Part shown: piece by piece, positions 21,338 to 32,734 of the stretch
Layout of the letters: each line of letters begins with the position of its first letter
Numbering within the stretch: position 1 is the stretch's first letter
Assembly (NCBI GenBank): GCA_039707655.1
Contig: CM077664.1
Coordinates: 199,324,195 to 199,388,194 of the forward strand
Direction of reading: 5' to 3'
DNA: 64,000 nt
Source of the DNA: Elymus sibiricus
Taxonomy: Eukaryota > Streptophyta > Magnoliopsida > Poales > Poaceae
Notes under the pieces: model-generated
Told to the model about the DNA's origin: nothing
Databases searched by the model: none
What the model saw: only the letters and a program-made list of their open reading frames with translations
Made by a program: the position numbers and the translations under genes

Positions 21338-22600
21338 ACGTCGCAACCGTCCACCTCACCGGAGCTGTTCCCGCTACGCCGTCGTTCACTGCCTCGGATC
21401 TGCTTCCCCTTTGCTGACAGACGGCCACCGTAACACACTCAACAACTTGGACATGGGTTCGTCCAAGCCTCGACCGTCCTCCACAATATCGGCTCCCCAG
21501 ACAAAAACAAGAAGATCAATGCAAAATCAGGAGAACACAACACCGCCAGCCAAAATCGGTACTCCTCTTCCCTTATTCATGCAAATCTTACGTGTCTGCT
21601 CGCACAGTATTCATCCCACAGAAGAAACTATGTGACCGCTTCTTACTGCACCTTCTTCCTGATACTAGATGTTCTTAGTAACTCGCGATGCACAAGGTTT
21701 CCCCCCATTTACTATTTCACCTTAGCTAGAGGTCCGTCGCCTGCCTGGATTTCAATTCAGGGTCAATTCATTCCCAATTAAAGGAAGCACCACCCGTGGA
21801 GGCACTAGGCCGCCTGTTCGCCGGGGAAGCAGCGCCTCGGTGTCCATCTTAGGGTTGTGTGGGGGCACAGGAGCTACTGGCGCCTGATCTGGAGGTCGGC
21901 CGGGCTTAAAGGGATGGTCGGGGGAACGATACCAAGCACGGCGGTGAGGTGAGGTCGAGGGGAGGGTGGGGTAGCGGAGGCAGGGTCGGGCCGGTGCTTG
22001 CTGGTGGTTCAAGAAAGATCGTCAACAGTGACTGGCGGGAGGTAGATGAGGGCCATCTGCCCGTTCCTTTTAGATCGGACGGTCCAGAAAAAATCGACTG
22101 ACCTATTTGTTTTCAGTCGACTGTTATTTTCATAGGACCACATGTGGTGGTTTGCTGGAGGAGTACCTGCACTTCCCAGCCATCCCTATGCTCATATTTC
22201 AAAAGCCTAGAATCTAATTTCGTGTGCCATGCATGTTGTAGAGCTATCATATGTTTGCCGTCATTTATTTTTGACCCACCTGCTATCTGATACTTTTACA
22301 CTGCACTACTTCTGCACACACTTCACCCATACTCTCACTATTGTTTTTTTATGCATGGGTATTTCAGACTCTGACGCACATTGTCAAATTCATGAAAGAA
22401 AAGAGAGAAGTAGCTCCAGAATAATTCGCGGATAAGCCCGAACCATTTGAGGGCTCTAAAGGGTGTAGTGTCAGCAGATGGAGACAGTAAATGTAGCTCT
22501 GTAGTTGAAGATCTCATTCACCATAAACCACCATCCCAGGTGCTTGCTTTAACTTCACTGTGTCATACCACATCTGTCTATTAACCATGTTCTTACATAA
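21338..22600 (+). other. 5' leader of element A, second half
   Basis: Continues the leader broken at 11744. It includes a GC-rich, partly open stretch to about 21635 and the phrase TCGACTGACCTATTTG / TCAGTCGACTGTTATTT near 22093-22124, which recurs inverted in element B near 47405-47445. No protein family is recognised. Confidence 0.5.
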
Positions 22601-22689
22601 AACTACTGTTCTTGTGTATCCCGCATCAATCACTTATGAAGAGACTGTCACACCCGTTTGTTAGTTTGAGACATGCTACTCTTTTAAAG

Positions 22690-25080
22690 AGTGCAATGTC
22701 ATCCTCCCCACATGATTCTCAAGAAACAGTAAGGCTAGATGAAGATAGTCAATGTAGCTCTGTAGTTGATGACCGCATTTCCCCTACACCACCATCGCAG
22801 GTGCTTGCTCTAACTTGGCAGTGTGATATGTGGTTGCATGTTGCATATGGTGTCTAGCTTGTAATTCTTCTAATTTCGTTAAATTGCATCTGCTATTCTG
22901 CTTAGTTTACACATTGTACCTGTTAATGTGACATGCCTTCCTGTTTTTGGTACATACTACATCTGTCTATTAATCATGTTCTTACATAAAACTACAGTTC
23001 TTGTGTATCCCGCATCAATCACTTATGATGAGACACCTTTAGTAAATGCAGTGTGATATTTGTTGCATCTTGCATATGATTTATAGCATGTACTGCTTCT
23101 AATTTGTTGAAACGCCATTTATGATGAGATGCTTTTAACTTGGCAGAGTCATATTGGTTGCATCTTTCATGTGGTGTCTACCTTGCATTGCTTCTAATTT
23201 GTTGAAATGGATTCTACTTAGTTTACACAAATAGGTGTGAATATGCCATGCCGTCCTGTTTTTCGTCCATATTCCATCCTCGTATCATGTGTTTGCCTTA
23301 CATCAAAGTAGTGTTCGTCAGTATCATGCATGAATGAGTTCTGAAGAGTGATTTTTATTCCTTTTTCTTGTCGTTTGACTTGACAATGCAAAATCAATAA
23401 AGCGGAAGGAAATTAGCAAGGCAGTGGATGATGGTGCTCCTTCCGACCAACTGAAATGGAGGGTCTCTATAGATTCTACTCCGCCATCCTCCAAACAAGA
23501 TTTGCAAGGCAACACATGCATAGATAGTCAACGTAGTTGTGTTGATGATGAGCACATCTCCCCTACCCCACCATCATAGGTGCTCGCTCTAACTTGGCAC
23601 TGTTATATGTGGTTGCATGTTATGTATGATGTCTAGCTTGTGTTGCTTCTAATTTTGTTGAATTGCATCTGCTTAGTTTACACATTATACTTGTGAATAA
23701 GACACGTGTTCCTGTTTCGGAACATACAATATCTGTCAATCACGCCATGTTCTTACATCAAAGTACTACTGTTGTGTAACCTGCAACAATCACTTATCAT
23801 AAGACACATTTAACTTGGGAGTGTGATATAGGTTGCATCTTGCATTGTTTTCTAGCTTGTACTGCTTCTAATTTGTTGAAGTGGCACTTATGACGAGACA
23901 GTTTTAACTTGGTAGAGTGACATTCGTTGCATCTTTCATATGGTGTCTAGCTTTCATTGCTTCTAATTTGTTGAAATTCCTGCTACTTAGTTTACACATC
24001 ATAGGTGTGAATATGCAATGTTGTCCTTTTTTCTTACATATTCAATCCTCCTACCATGCAGTCGCCTTACATGAAAGTAGTGTTCATCAGCATCATGCAT
24101 CAATGAGTTCTGAAAAGCGAATTTTATTCATTTTTCTTGTGGGTTTGACTTGACAAGTCAATAAAAATAAGAGAGAGGAAGGAAAAAAAGTAAGGCAGGG
24201 GCTGATGGCGATCATCTGGCGCCACCGGTAAGGAGGCGCTCTAGAGATTCTTCTACTACTGCTAGTGCAGTAGAAGTTCCATGTAAATATGATGGGCCCA
24301 ACAACCCTACTCTAGCATCCTAGGTGCTTTCTCTAGCTTGGCAGTGTGATATTTGCTTGCATGTTGTATACGGTGTCTAGCTTGTATTGCTTCTAATTTG
24401 ATTAAATTGCATCTGCTTAGTTTACACATTATACATGTGAACATGGCATGTCTTCCTTTTTTTGCATATACTACATCTGTCTATTACATGTTCTAACATC
24501 GAAGTACTGTTCGTGTCTATCCTGCATCAATCACTTATGACGAGACACCTTTAACTTGGTAGTGTGATATTATTTGCATCTTGCACATGATTTATTGCTT
24601 GTACTGCTTGACATTTGTTTAAATGCCACTTATAACGAGACACTATTAACTTGGCAGAGTGATATTTGTAACATCTTTCATATGGTGTCTAGCTTCCATT
24701 GCATTGCTTCTAATTTATTGAAATGCCTTCTGCTTAGTTTACACATCATAGGTCTGATTATCTCATGCCGTCCTATTTTTCGTACATATTACATCCTCCT
24801 ATCATGCGGTTGTCTAACATCAAAGTTCAGTTCGTCTGTATCACACATCAATTAGTTCTGAAGAACTAAATTTTTATTCCTTTTTCTTGTGGGTTTGACT
24901 TGACATGGAAAAAAGAGAGGAAGGAACACAAAATGGTAGGGGATGGTGTTAGTACTTGGGAGGCATGGAAATGGAAGCGGAACAGCTCTGCAGATTCTGT
25001 TGGTACTGATAGTGCAATAGAAGGTCGAAGTCCACCAGATAATTGTACAAACACAGTATCCCCTGCTACACCACCTGCAA
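22690..25080 (+). repeat. Tandemly duplicated exon-intron units in element A
   Basis: A unit made of a short coding piece and a long intron-like stretch is repeated about three times. The intron starts (GGTGCTTGCTCTAACTTGG type) lie near 22800, 23579 and 24324, so the spacing is roughly 780 and 745 bp. Coding pieces resemble one another (ISPTPPSQ at 22790, ISPTPPS near 23565, VSPATPPA near 25065). Inside each unit the phrase CTTGGCAGTGTGATAT..TTGCATCTTGCATATG recurs about three times. These look like duplicated first exons of the transposase gene. Confidence 0.6.
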
Positions 25081-26139
25081 AACGTACCAAAGACAAACAA
25101 ACCAAACAAGCAACGACAGCCCTAGTGGTTGCATCACCTTATTCCACAGTACCAACATGTGCACGAGTTACTCGTTTGTCAACTCTGCTAGCGGCAAGTT
25201 TCCAAGCTCCCTTGCCACCTGACACTACTTCCAAAGCACTCTTCGCACAAGAGGACTTGGCAAGTTCAGATGAACCTTGTGAGCTTCAACACCAAGAAGG
25301 TAGTTGATCAAGTCAAGTTATAGTTTGATGTACACTAACACTTCCCATGTTCGTTGTTGAACTAGCACCTAGGCACACGAGGAAACAGACATCAGGGATA
25401 ATGCTCGACTGGTTAACTAAATCTAAAGGAGGAAGAATGGAGATCCATTTTGAGGCAGGTTTAAAAAGGCCACGTGATGCTACAGAGTCAGCCAAGTTAG
25501 TATCAGAGGCAGCCGTTGCTGTTAGGTGTCATGCACGTATCCTCCCAACATGGATTTAGTACAAGAATGGCAAAGACGAAACCTAGTTTAACACCTTCCT
25601 CGACCATTTATCTGTAAGTATGGTTATTTATGGAACTTAGTAATATCGTCTTGCTCTGTCCCATACTTTCTAGGTTGCTGGTAATGAGACTCCTATAATT
25701 TTGAACAAATGAGGTTCAAGTTGGATCGGCAAGATGATGCAACCAGACAAGCATGCAATCATGTTTTCAAGTCTACTCCGCGACAGTATCGGTATAACTC
25801 GAGGAAAACTCACTTTGAAGGCAAGGCTAACAATGAACTTGCCCAAACATCTCCAGTGGAAAATATAATGGATGAAGACTGGACAACCCTTGTTAAACAC
25901 TGGTCTGATCCAAAGTATCAAGTACATTATATATATGTGATCAGATCACATGTTGAACTCCTATTTACGCATGTGCCTTGAAATCTATCTTCTTCTAGGT
26001 GAACTGTTCAAAGAACAAGGCCAACCGTACAAAAGTGAAATTCCAACAGACGACAGGATCTCGTAGCTATATTGCACACTACGAGGCTCTTGTAACTAGC
26101 TACTGTTTCACTCTTTTGGTTGTGCCATCTTATCAGATC

Positions 26140-26142
26140 TAT
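26140..26142 (+). repeat. Target duplication TAT, left of CACTA C
   Basis: TAT here and TAT at 36659-36661 flank the CACTACTGC and GGTACCAGTG termini. Three-base duplications are diagnostic for CACTA elements. Confidence 0.8.
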
Positions 26143-26301
26143 CACTACTGCAGGCGACTGCTAACGCGGCACATGAATCAGAGACCCCGCGTCCAAACTG
26201 TGTGCGATGCATGCATCGCAAACGGTGTCGAAAAAAACCGTCCCCAATAAGACGAACTGTTTGCGATGCCGGAGACATAAAAAATGATTCAGATTAGAGA
26301 T

Positions 26302-26640
26302 GCGTGTGCGATGCATGGCATATAGTTGATCCAAACAAACTGTTTGCGATAAGCCAGAACAACAAACACGGTCAGCCAGTTCGTGGTGTGTGCGATACAC
26401 GGCATATAGTTCACTCGGATGAACTGTTTGTGATTACCCAACACAACAGAAATGGTCAGATAGATCAAGGTGTCTGCGATGCACGGCATGCGGTTCACTC
26501 GGATGAACTGTTTGCGATTACCGAACACAACAAAAACGGTTCAACTTAACAAGTTGTGTGTGATACGCGGCAAACAGGCCAGTAATCCAAAATGTGTGGG
26601 AAGACGGATAACAACACGGACGATTCCTGTGAATAAGCCG
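26302..26640 (+). repeat. 84-bp subterminal tandem repeats of CACTA C
   Basis: Units start at about 26302, 26386, 26470 and 26554 (GTGTGCGATGCA, GGCATA, GTTCACTCGGATGAACTGTT, GCGATTA). The inner palindrome GTTCACTCGGATGAAC could be a protein-binding hairpin. It is typical of subterminal transposase-binding arrays. Confidence 0.75.
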
Positions 26641-26914
26641 TCTGTGTTATGGGCAAACGGTTGGTGGTAAATAATTGTCAGTGATTGATGAATTCATCAC
26701 CGACGGGTTCTGTAGTTTAGTCCATGTGTGATATGAACTCTGTCTGCACAACATCTATGCTCTGTCTACAGAACAACAACATTATATACTTATAAGAACA
26801 TGATTGCATAACCAAATTAAACTTCCAATTACAGAACTGACTACAGATAGCGTTTGCACATCTAAGTAAACAAGTACATGCATAATAAACTAGGAGAAAC
26901 GATCATCATATCAA

Positions 26915-27592
26915 CTACTTCTTGTTGTGATGCTTGCCTCCAATGCTCTGCTTGTGGCTCGATCCCTCGTCGTCTACAGGAAGGAGGCACTTCCTCATGT
27001 CAACGATCCGCCTGTACATCTCGTAGCATGTGTACGCGTCCATGGCCGCGTACTTGAGGTGATCTTCATCCAGTATCTGGCAGGGAAGGAGGGCAGGTCA
27101 CCTCGCCTAGGATGCATGCCCAGCACCGCCGCTGCAGCAGGTTGGGCGATTTGGCTTCTTCTATCGCCCATCTGAACAGCCGCACCGGGTTCGTATACCA
27201 TTCCGCAGGCATGCGCGTTCTCTCCTCCACAGTCGACTCCGTGAATATGATCTCTGCCATTAGCGCCAGCTCCAAGTCGGCGCGACACTGGCAGATGCTG
27301 ACATCCCTCAGCATCTCTGCCCTGAGATTGACTTCCGCCTTCGCCTTGTGCCTCGCCATGCACAGCTCCTTGGAACATGTCTCCAATCGATGCCTCGCTT
27401 CCTCGATCGATTTGCCCTTGCTGCCCACCACCTCCAACGCAGCCCCTGCATGTCCTCCGGCGGCACCGATCTGTGAGTCCAGAGCAGTGGATCCCCTCTA
27501 ATACATACAGGGGTTTCGCTCAACGGCGGCAGTGCCGCGGGCCGTAGCGAGAGGGAAGCCCGCGGGATGCTGGGATCTAGGGGATTATCCAT
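26915..27592 (-). pseudogene. Captured gene with Werner-type 3'-5' exonuclease tail
   Basis: On the minus strand the last exon (27076-26915) encodes DEDHLKYAAMDAYTCYEMYR and ends GGKHHNKK and a TAG at 26915. YAAMD fits the Exo III motif (Y-x3-D) of DnaQ-like/WRN 3'-5' exonucleases, which in plants end soon after. A perfect acceptor (CCCTGCCAG) precedes this exon. Upstream in the same direction, 27437-27100 is open with EARHRLETCSKELCMARHK and RMPAEWYTNPVRLFRWAIEE, which I do not recognise. An ATG at 27592 (MDNPLDPSIPRASLSLR) with a GTATGT donor may be a first exon. Exo I and Exo II motifs are not seen, so the exonuclease cannot be active. The gap between the second and last exon is too short for a normal intron. 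I read this as a chimeric captured fragment. Confidence 0.5.
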
Positions 27593-28337
27593 GGCGCAAT
27601 CCGATGGGTGAGGCGGGGAGGCGAGCGCGGAAGGCCAGATTTGGGGGCTGCGAGAGGAAAGAGACGATAGAGAGCGAACAGAGGATAGAGAGCGAAGGAG
27701 GAGGAGCGCAACTAAGGTGAACAGGGAGTGGGCAAGGCAAAAAAATTGACCGCGCCAAATTGCCAATGAACACATCCCATTAATTAGGTTATTATAATTG
27801 CCAGTGTGGTATCACTGCCCACTTTCTTATCGTTTTCCTCTTCCACCACGCATGCATGCAAACATAGTTAAATTTTGGAGGTAGTTGGTTCGCTCATACG
27901 TGGGAGGGGAAAACTAAAAACTAAAAAAACTTTTAACGATGAGAAAGACAGTCAGGCAATTGGTGCTAATGAAGAAAGTGCGACTAAAATTCTTGAAAAA
28001 AATCTGAATTCTCTTAGGCGCCCAACGGACCTGGATGTTTCGTGTGCAATTATGTGTGTGTACAAAAACCTTTGAAAATGCAAACGAGTTGTTTACGATG
28101 GTAGGAGCATCGCACACGATGCGTGGTGCGAGTACTCATGAGTGATGATTTGTAAGTTACACATACGTTTCCTTATGTTAACACGTGTGTGATAACACGT
28201 GACACCGCATACGGTTGTGTGCTGGGAATTGTGTGCTCCACTTAGTCTTCCCGCGCTCCAGCGATGCCTTCCCGCGCAAGCGCCAGCCATTGGGGTAAAT
28301 TGTAAATCCCCATTCCCCTAGCCAGCTGCTAGCTACC

Positions 28338-28345
28338 TATAAATA
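28338..28345 (+). promoter_or_regulatory. TATA box upstream of the 28430 ORF
   Basis: TATAAATA, 92 bases before the ATG at 28430. It is too close to the first ATG at 28355 for a normal plant transcription start, which favours 28430 as the start codon. Confidence 0.5.
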
Positions 28346-28429
28346 ACCACAACAATGGCCGGCGGTGGCGACTCACTACTGATCCCCTTGCTAGCTAGTT
28401 ACCCACACATACCGGCATACCCGGCCCCA

Positions 28430-28954
28430 ATGGCCGATGACCGGATGGAGTTGGGCGATAGCGGAATCGAGGCTGCTGGTGTGATGGTCGGCTTTGCGGT
28501 CGACGGCCATGTCGCCGCCTCTCCCGACGACATCCAGATGAGGCAGGAAACGTGGTACGAGCAAGCCACCAGGTTAGCCAGGGTCGTCCTAAAAGCGGCT
28601 AGGGATCGCCAGCGGGCGATACTGCAGGCTCGGCGCAGAGTGCGGCAGATGGTGCGGGCGGCGGAGCAGGAACCGCGACGACGCAAGGACAACTGTGGCA
28701 GTGGCGGCCGCCGCACGAAGCGCAGACTTATGTCCGAGATGGAGGAGGGCGCAGCGCCGGGCATCACCAGTGTAGGCCTGGGGGCAGTGACGGCAGCCCT
28801 GGCGAGAGGCAATGTCTCGTTGGCCGTCGGGGCGATGTACGCACAGCCGTCGGTCGCGGCAGCCATGGCGAGAGCTGCACCCGAGGCAGTACCGGCGATC
28901 ACCGATGTCGAGGCTGCCCCAACCTCGATCGATCAAGGTGGTTTGATATATTGA
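28430..28954 (+). CDS. Hypothetical basic, alanine-rich protein in CACTA C
   Basis: An open frame of 174 codons, MADDRMELGDSGIEAAGVMV to DQGGLIY and a TGA at 28952. An in-frame ATG at 28355 would give 199 codons, but it lies only about 10 bases past a TATA box, so the ATG at 28430 is preferred. The middle (about residues 45-100) is arginine-rich and helical (LQARRRVRQMVRAAEQEPRR) and could bind nucleic acid or form a coiled coil. The C-terminal third is Ala/Val-rich. No known domain is visible. It is uninterrupted, unlike most genes here, and sits between the exonuclease fragment and the 504-bp array. It may be cargo or a gene belonging to this CACTA family. Confidence 0.55.
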   Translation: MADDRMELGDSGIEAAGVMVGFAVDGHVAASPDDIQMRQETWYEQATRLARVVLKAARDRQRAILQARRRVRQMVRAAEQEPRRRKDNCGSGGRRTKRRLMSEMEEGAAPGITSVGLGAVTAALARGNVSLAVGAMYAQPSVAAAMARAAPEAVPAITDVEAAPTSIDQGGLIY

Positions 28955-29089
28955 TGTAAATTAGGGAGCTAATAATGGTTTGTAAATTACTCCTCGAACT
29001 AGGCACTGGACCAATTTGAGCATATATATGCTCGATTGATTATTTGTTCATGCATGTCAAATATGTCAATTGTATGGGCTGGCAATTTG

Positions 29090-32000
29090 GACTTGAATTT
29101 ACTGTGACTTTATCGTTTCGCGTCCAAACTATTTACACGATGCGCAAGCAACATCAGCCGCTAGATTTGAATTTTTTGCGCATTTCAGGACTCGTTTGAT
29201 ATACTTAAGCACTTTATAGCATTTACCTGACATTTAGCGCATATAAGTCAAATCTCAGCTACAGCTACACAGATGTGATGGGAGGGATGTGGATTGCTGT
29301 TCGATCGCAGTGCATCCTACGGTGCACAGGCGCGATCCACGTGGCTGGGGTTCCGGCCAATCAGAATGCATCGCACGATAGAGTCATCCCACATGGCTTT
29401 CATAAGCAGCGAAAATGAACCGTGTGCGATAATAAATCACCACGATTTCAAGGGAATCCAATTTTTCTTGGTCGTCTGCCCTTGTTTTTTAACTTCTATG
29501 ATCTACATAGACCCTAGAATGCATCGTGTTCAAATTTGGCACTTTTCCGGGCTAATTTACCATATTTGGGCCATTATTTGCATTTTCTAGGCATTTATGC
29601 ACATAATTCAAATTGGCACGATATATAGGTGCATGAAAAGGTGCACAATAACAGTATGAAAAATGAAGCTTGTGGTATTACTAAATTTCCATGCCTTTTA
29701 CAAGGGAATGGGGAGAGATTTCGATGATATGTGTCGCAAGAGTCAACCACAAACGTATCGTTTATTGGTTTTTCAACTCTACAAAACTGAAAAACATGCC
29801 TGAAAAAGATGATACCTGGCATGGTGACATGGTATGACCTCAACAAAGCGTGGTAATTTTTTGAGAGGGTTCGACTAATGTTGTTGTACACGCTCTTCGT
29901 AAACCGAACCATCACAAAAGGAAGTTTTGGTAGTTTCGAGAGGGAAATCACCAAGTTTGAAGGGGAATCCAAAGTTCCTTCGTCGTTTGTCCTTGAGTTT
30001 TTTTCTACAATCAACATACAGCCTATAATGCACCGTGTTCAAATTTGGCACTTTTCCGGGCTAATTTACTATATTTGGGCAGTTATGTGCATTTTCTAGG
30101 CATTAATGCACATAATTCAATTTCACACAATCGGTCCATGAAAAAGTGCACCAAAACGGTTTGGAAAATATTGCTTCTGGTGTTTACTAAATTTGCATGC
30201 CTTTTACGAGGAATGGGGAGAGATTTTAAGGACATGTGTGGCAAGAGTCAACCACAAACGTGTCGTTTATTTGTTTTTTAACTCTACAAAATTGAAAGCA
30301 TGCCTGAAAAAGATGATACCTGGCATGGTGCCATGGTATGACCTCAGCAAAGCGTGGTAATTTTTTGAGAGGGTTCGGCTAATGTCGTTTTTCACGCTCT
30401 TCGTAAACCGAATCATCACAAAAGGAAGTTTTGGTGGTTTCGAGAGGGAAATCACCAAGTTTGAAGGGGAATCCAAAGTTCCTTCGTTGTTTGTCCTTGA
30501 GTTTTTTTCTACGATCAACATACACCCTATAATGTACCGTGTTCAAATTTGGCACTTTTCCGGGCTAATTTACTATATTTGGGCAGTTATGTGCATTTTC
30601 TAGGCATTAATGCACATAATTCAATTTCACACAATCGGTCCATGAAAAAGTGCACCAAAACGGTTTGGAAAATCATGCTTCTGGTGTTTACTAAATTTGC
30701 ATGCCTTTTACGAGGAATGGGGAGAGATTTCAAGGACATGTGTGGCAAGAGTCAACCACAAACGTGTCGTTTATTGGTTTTTTGACTCTACAAAATTGAA
30801 AAACATGCCTGAAAAAGATGATACTTGGCATGGTGCCATGGTATGACCTTAGAAAAGCATGGTACTTTTTTGAGAAGGTTCGGCTAATGTCGTTTTACAT
30901 GCTCTTCATAAACCGAACCATCATAAAAGGTAGTTTCGTGGTTTCGAGAGGGAAATCACCAAATTTGATGGGGAATTCGAACTTCCTTCGTCGTTTGTCC
31001 TTGTGTTTTTTTGTATGATGAACAAACACCCTATAATGCACCGTGTTCAAATTTGGCAATTTTTCGGGCTAATTTAGTATATTTGGGCAGTTATGTGCAT
31101 TTTCTAGGCATTAATGCACATAATTCAATTTCGCACAATCAGTCCATGGAAAAGTTCACAAATTCCTTTTGGAAAATCTTGCTTGTGGTATTTACTAAAT
31201 TTGCATGCCTTTTACGAGGAATGGTGGGCTATTTCAAGGACATGTGTCCCAAGAGTCAACCACAAACGTGTCGTTTATTGGTTTTTCAACCCTAGAAAAT
31301 TGAAAAACACGCCTGAAAAAGATGATACCTGGCATGGTGCCATGGTATGACCTCAGTAAAGCATGGCAATTTTTTGAGAAGGTTCGGCTAACCTTGTTGT
31401 ACACGCTCTTCATAAACTGAACCATCACAAAAGGAAGTATTGGTGGTTTCTAGAGGAAATCACCAAGTTTGATGGGGAATTCAAAGTTCCTTTATCGTTT
31501 GTCCTAGATTTTTTTTCTACGATTAACATAGACCCTGTCATGCACCGTGTTCAAATTTGGCACTTTTCTGGTCTAATTTACTATATTTGGGTAGTTATGT
31601 GCATTTTCTAGGCATTAATGCACATAGTTCAACTTCGCACAATTGGTCCATGAAAATGTGCAAAAAAACGGTATGGAAAATCATGCTTGTGGTGTTTAGT
31701 AAATTTGCATGCCTTTTACGAGGAATGGGGAGAGATTTCAAGGACATGTGTGGCAATTTGGACTTGAATTTACTGTGACTTTATCGTTTCGCGTCCAAAC
31801 TATTTACATGGTGTGCAAGCAACATTAGCCGCTAGATTTGAATTTTTTGCGCTATACTAAAGCACTTTATAGCATTTACCTGACATTTAGCGCATATAAG
31901 TCAAATCCCATCTACAGCTACACGGGTGTGATGGGAGGGATGTGGATTGCCGTTCGATCGCGGTGCATCCTACGGTGCACACGCGCGATCCGCATGGCTG

Positions 32001-32160
32001 GGGTTCCGGCCAATCAGAACGCATCACACGATAGAGTCATCCCACACGGCTTTCATAAGCAGCGAAAATGAACCGTGTGCGATAATAAATCACTAGGATT
32101 TCAAGGGTATCCAATTTTCCTTGGTCGTCCACCCTTTTTTTTCTACGATCTACATAGATC
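29090..32160 (+). repeat. Long direct repeat bracketing the 504-bp array
   Basis: Bases 29090-29525 (TTTATCGTTTCGCGTCCAAA to CTACATAGACCCT) are repeated at 31770-32165 with minor changes and one short deletion. Both copies include GAACCGTGTGCGATAATAAA, a variant of the subterminal motif. The 504-bp tandem units lie between the two copies. Confidence 0.8.
29526..31755 (+). repeat. 504-bp tandem repeat array
   Basis: GTGTTCAAATTTGGC-type starts lie at 29526, 30035, 30539, 31043 and 31547: spacing 509, then 504 three times. There are four full units and a partial one. Landmarks are TTTTCTAGGCATTAATGCAC, ATGCCTTTTACGAGGAATGG, GGCATGGTGCCATGGTATGA and GTAAACCGAACCATCA. Short open frames recur in each unit, but no frame spans it and no domain is seen, so I call it non-coding. 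It is related to the array at 48755-51375. Confidence 0.95.
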
Positions 32161-32341
32161 CTATGGTGCACATGCGTGATCCGCGTGGCTGGTGTTCCGG
32201 CCAATCAGAACGCAACGCAGAATAGGGTTAGCGCACACAGTTCTCATAGGCAATCAGATGTCGAGTGCTCTAAAAAACCACCGCACTACGTACGGTTGTC
32301 CGGCCACTCCGTCCCAGAGCTCTCTCCAAGCGTCGTCGTCC

Positions 32342-32734
32342 ATGCCACCGCGCCGCACACTAACTGGTAAGGAAGCGATGGCATCCCGGCGCGCCGAGTT
32401 CATCGCCGCCCGCGACCGCACAGTAACTGGTAAGGAAGCGATGTCATCCCGCCGCGCTGAGTTCATCGCCGCCCGTGACCGCACACCTACTTGGGCAGAC
32501 TTTGAAGCTGCCAAGGCCAAATGGGCGGTGGAGCAAGAGGAGGCCAAAGCCACACAGAAGGAGCGGAAAAGGCAGAAAGCCCTCAAGAGAAGAGAGTCCC
32601 ACCACTGCAAGAAAGAAGCGGCCGCACGTGCTGCTGAGGAGAGTCGGGTGGAGATCCAAGCACGGTGGGCTGCCGCCAACAAGGCCGGGAAGGAGAACGA
32701 CAGCGTCTGCGTCTGGCCAGCATGCGAGAAGTAG
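32342..32734 (+). CDS. Hypothetical basic coiled-coil protein in CACTA C
   Basis: 130 codons from ATG 32342 (MPPRRTLTGKEAM) to a TAG at 32732. The open frame extends upstream to 32192, but that part is repeat DNA shared with 29330-29400, so the later start is preferred. A 63-bp unit repeats twice, giving TGKEAMASRRAEFIAARDR and TGKEAMSSRRAEFIAARDR. The rest (about residues 45-115) is a long charged helix rich in Lys, Glu, Ala and Arg (KAKWAVEQEEAKATQKERKR), likely a coiled coil or nucleic-acid-binding helix. No known domain. A (TG)n stretch follows the stop. The uninterrupted frame suggests recent origin or use. Confidence 0.5.
   Translation: MPPRRTLTGKEAMASRRAEFIAARDRTVTGKEAMSSRRAEFIAARDRTPTWADFEAAKAKWAVEQEEAKATQKERKRQKALKRRESHHCKKEAAARAAEESRVEIQARWAAANKAGKENDSVCVWPACEK

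Noticed and set aside
26302..26640. Regular short repeats with spacers resembling a CRISPR array
   Set aside because: The 84-bp units are contiguous and diverged, lie at the end of a CACTA element in plant DNA, and have no cas genes. They are subterminal repeats.
29526..31755. Recurrent 60-95 codon open frames in each 504-bp unit as a repeated gene
   Set aside because: The frames start and stop at different points in different units, shift by small indels, have no domain and no promoter. They follow from repeat structure alone.
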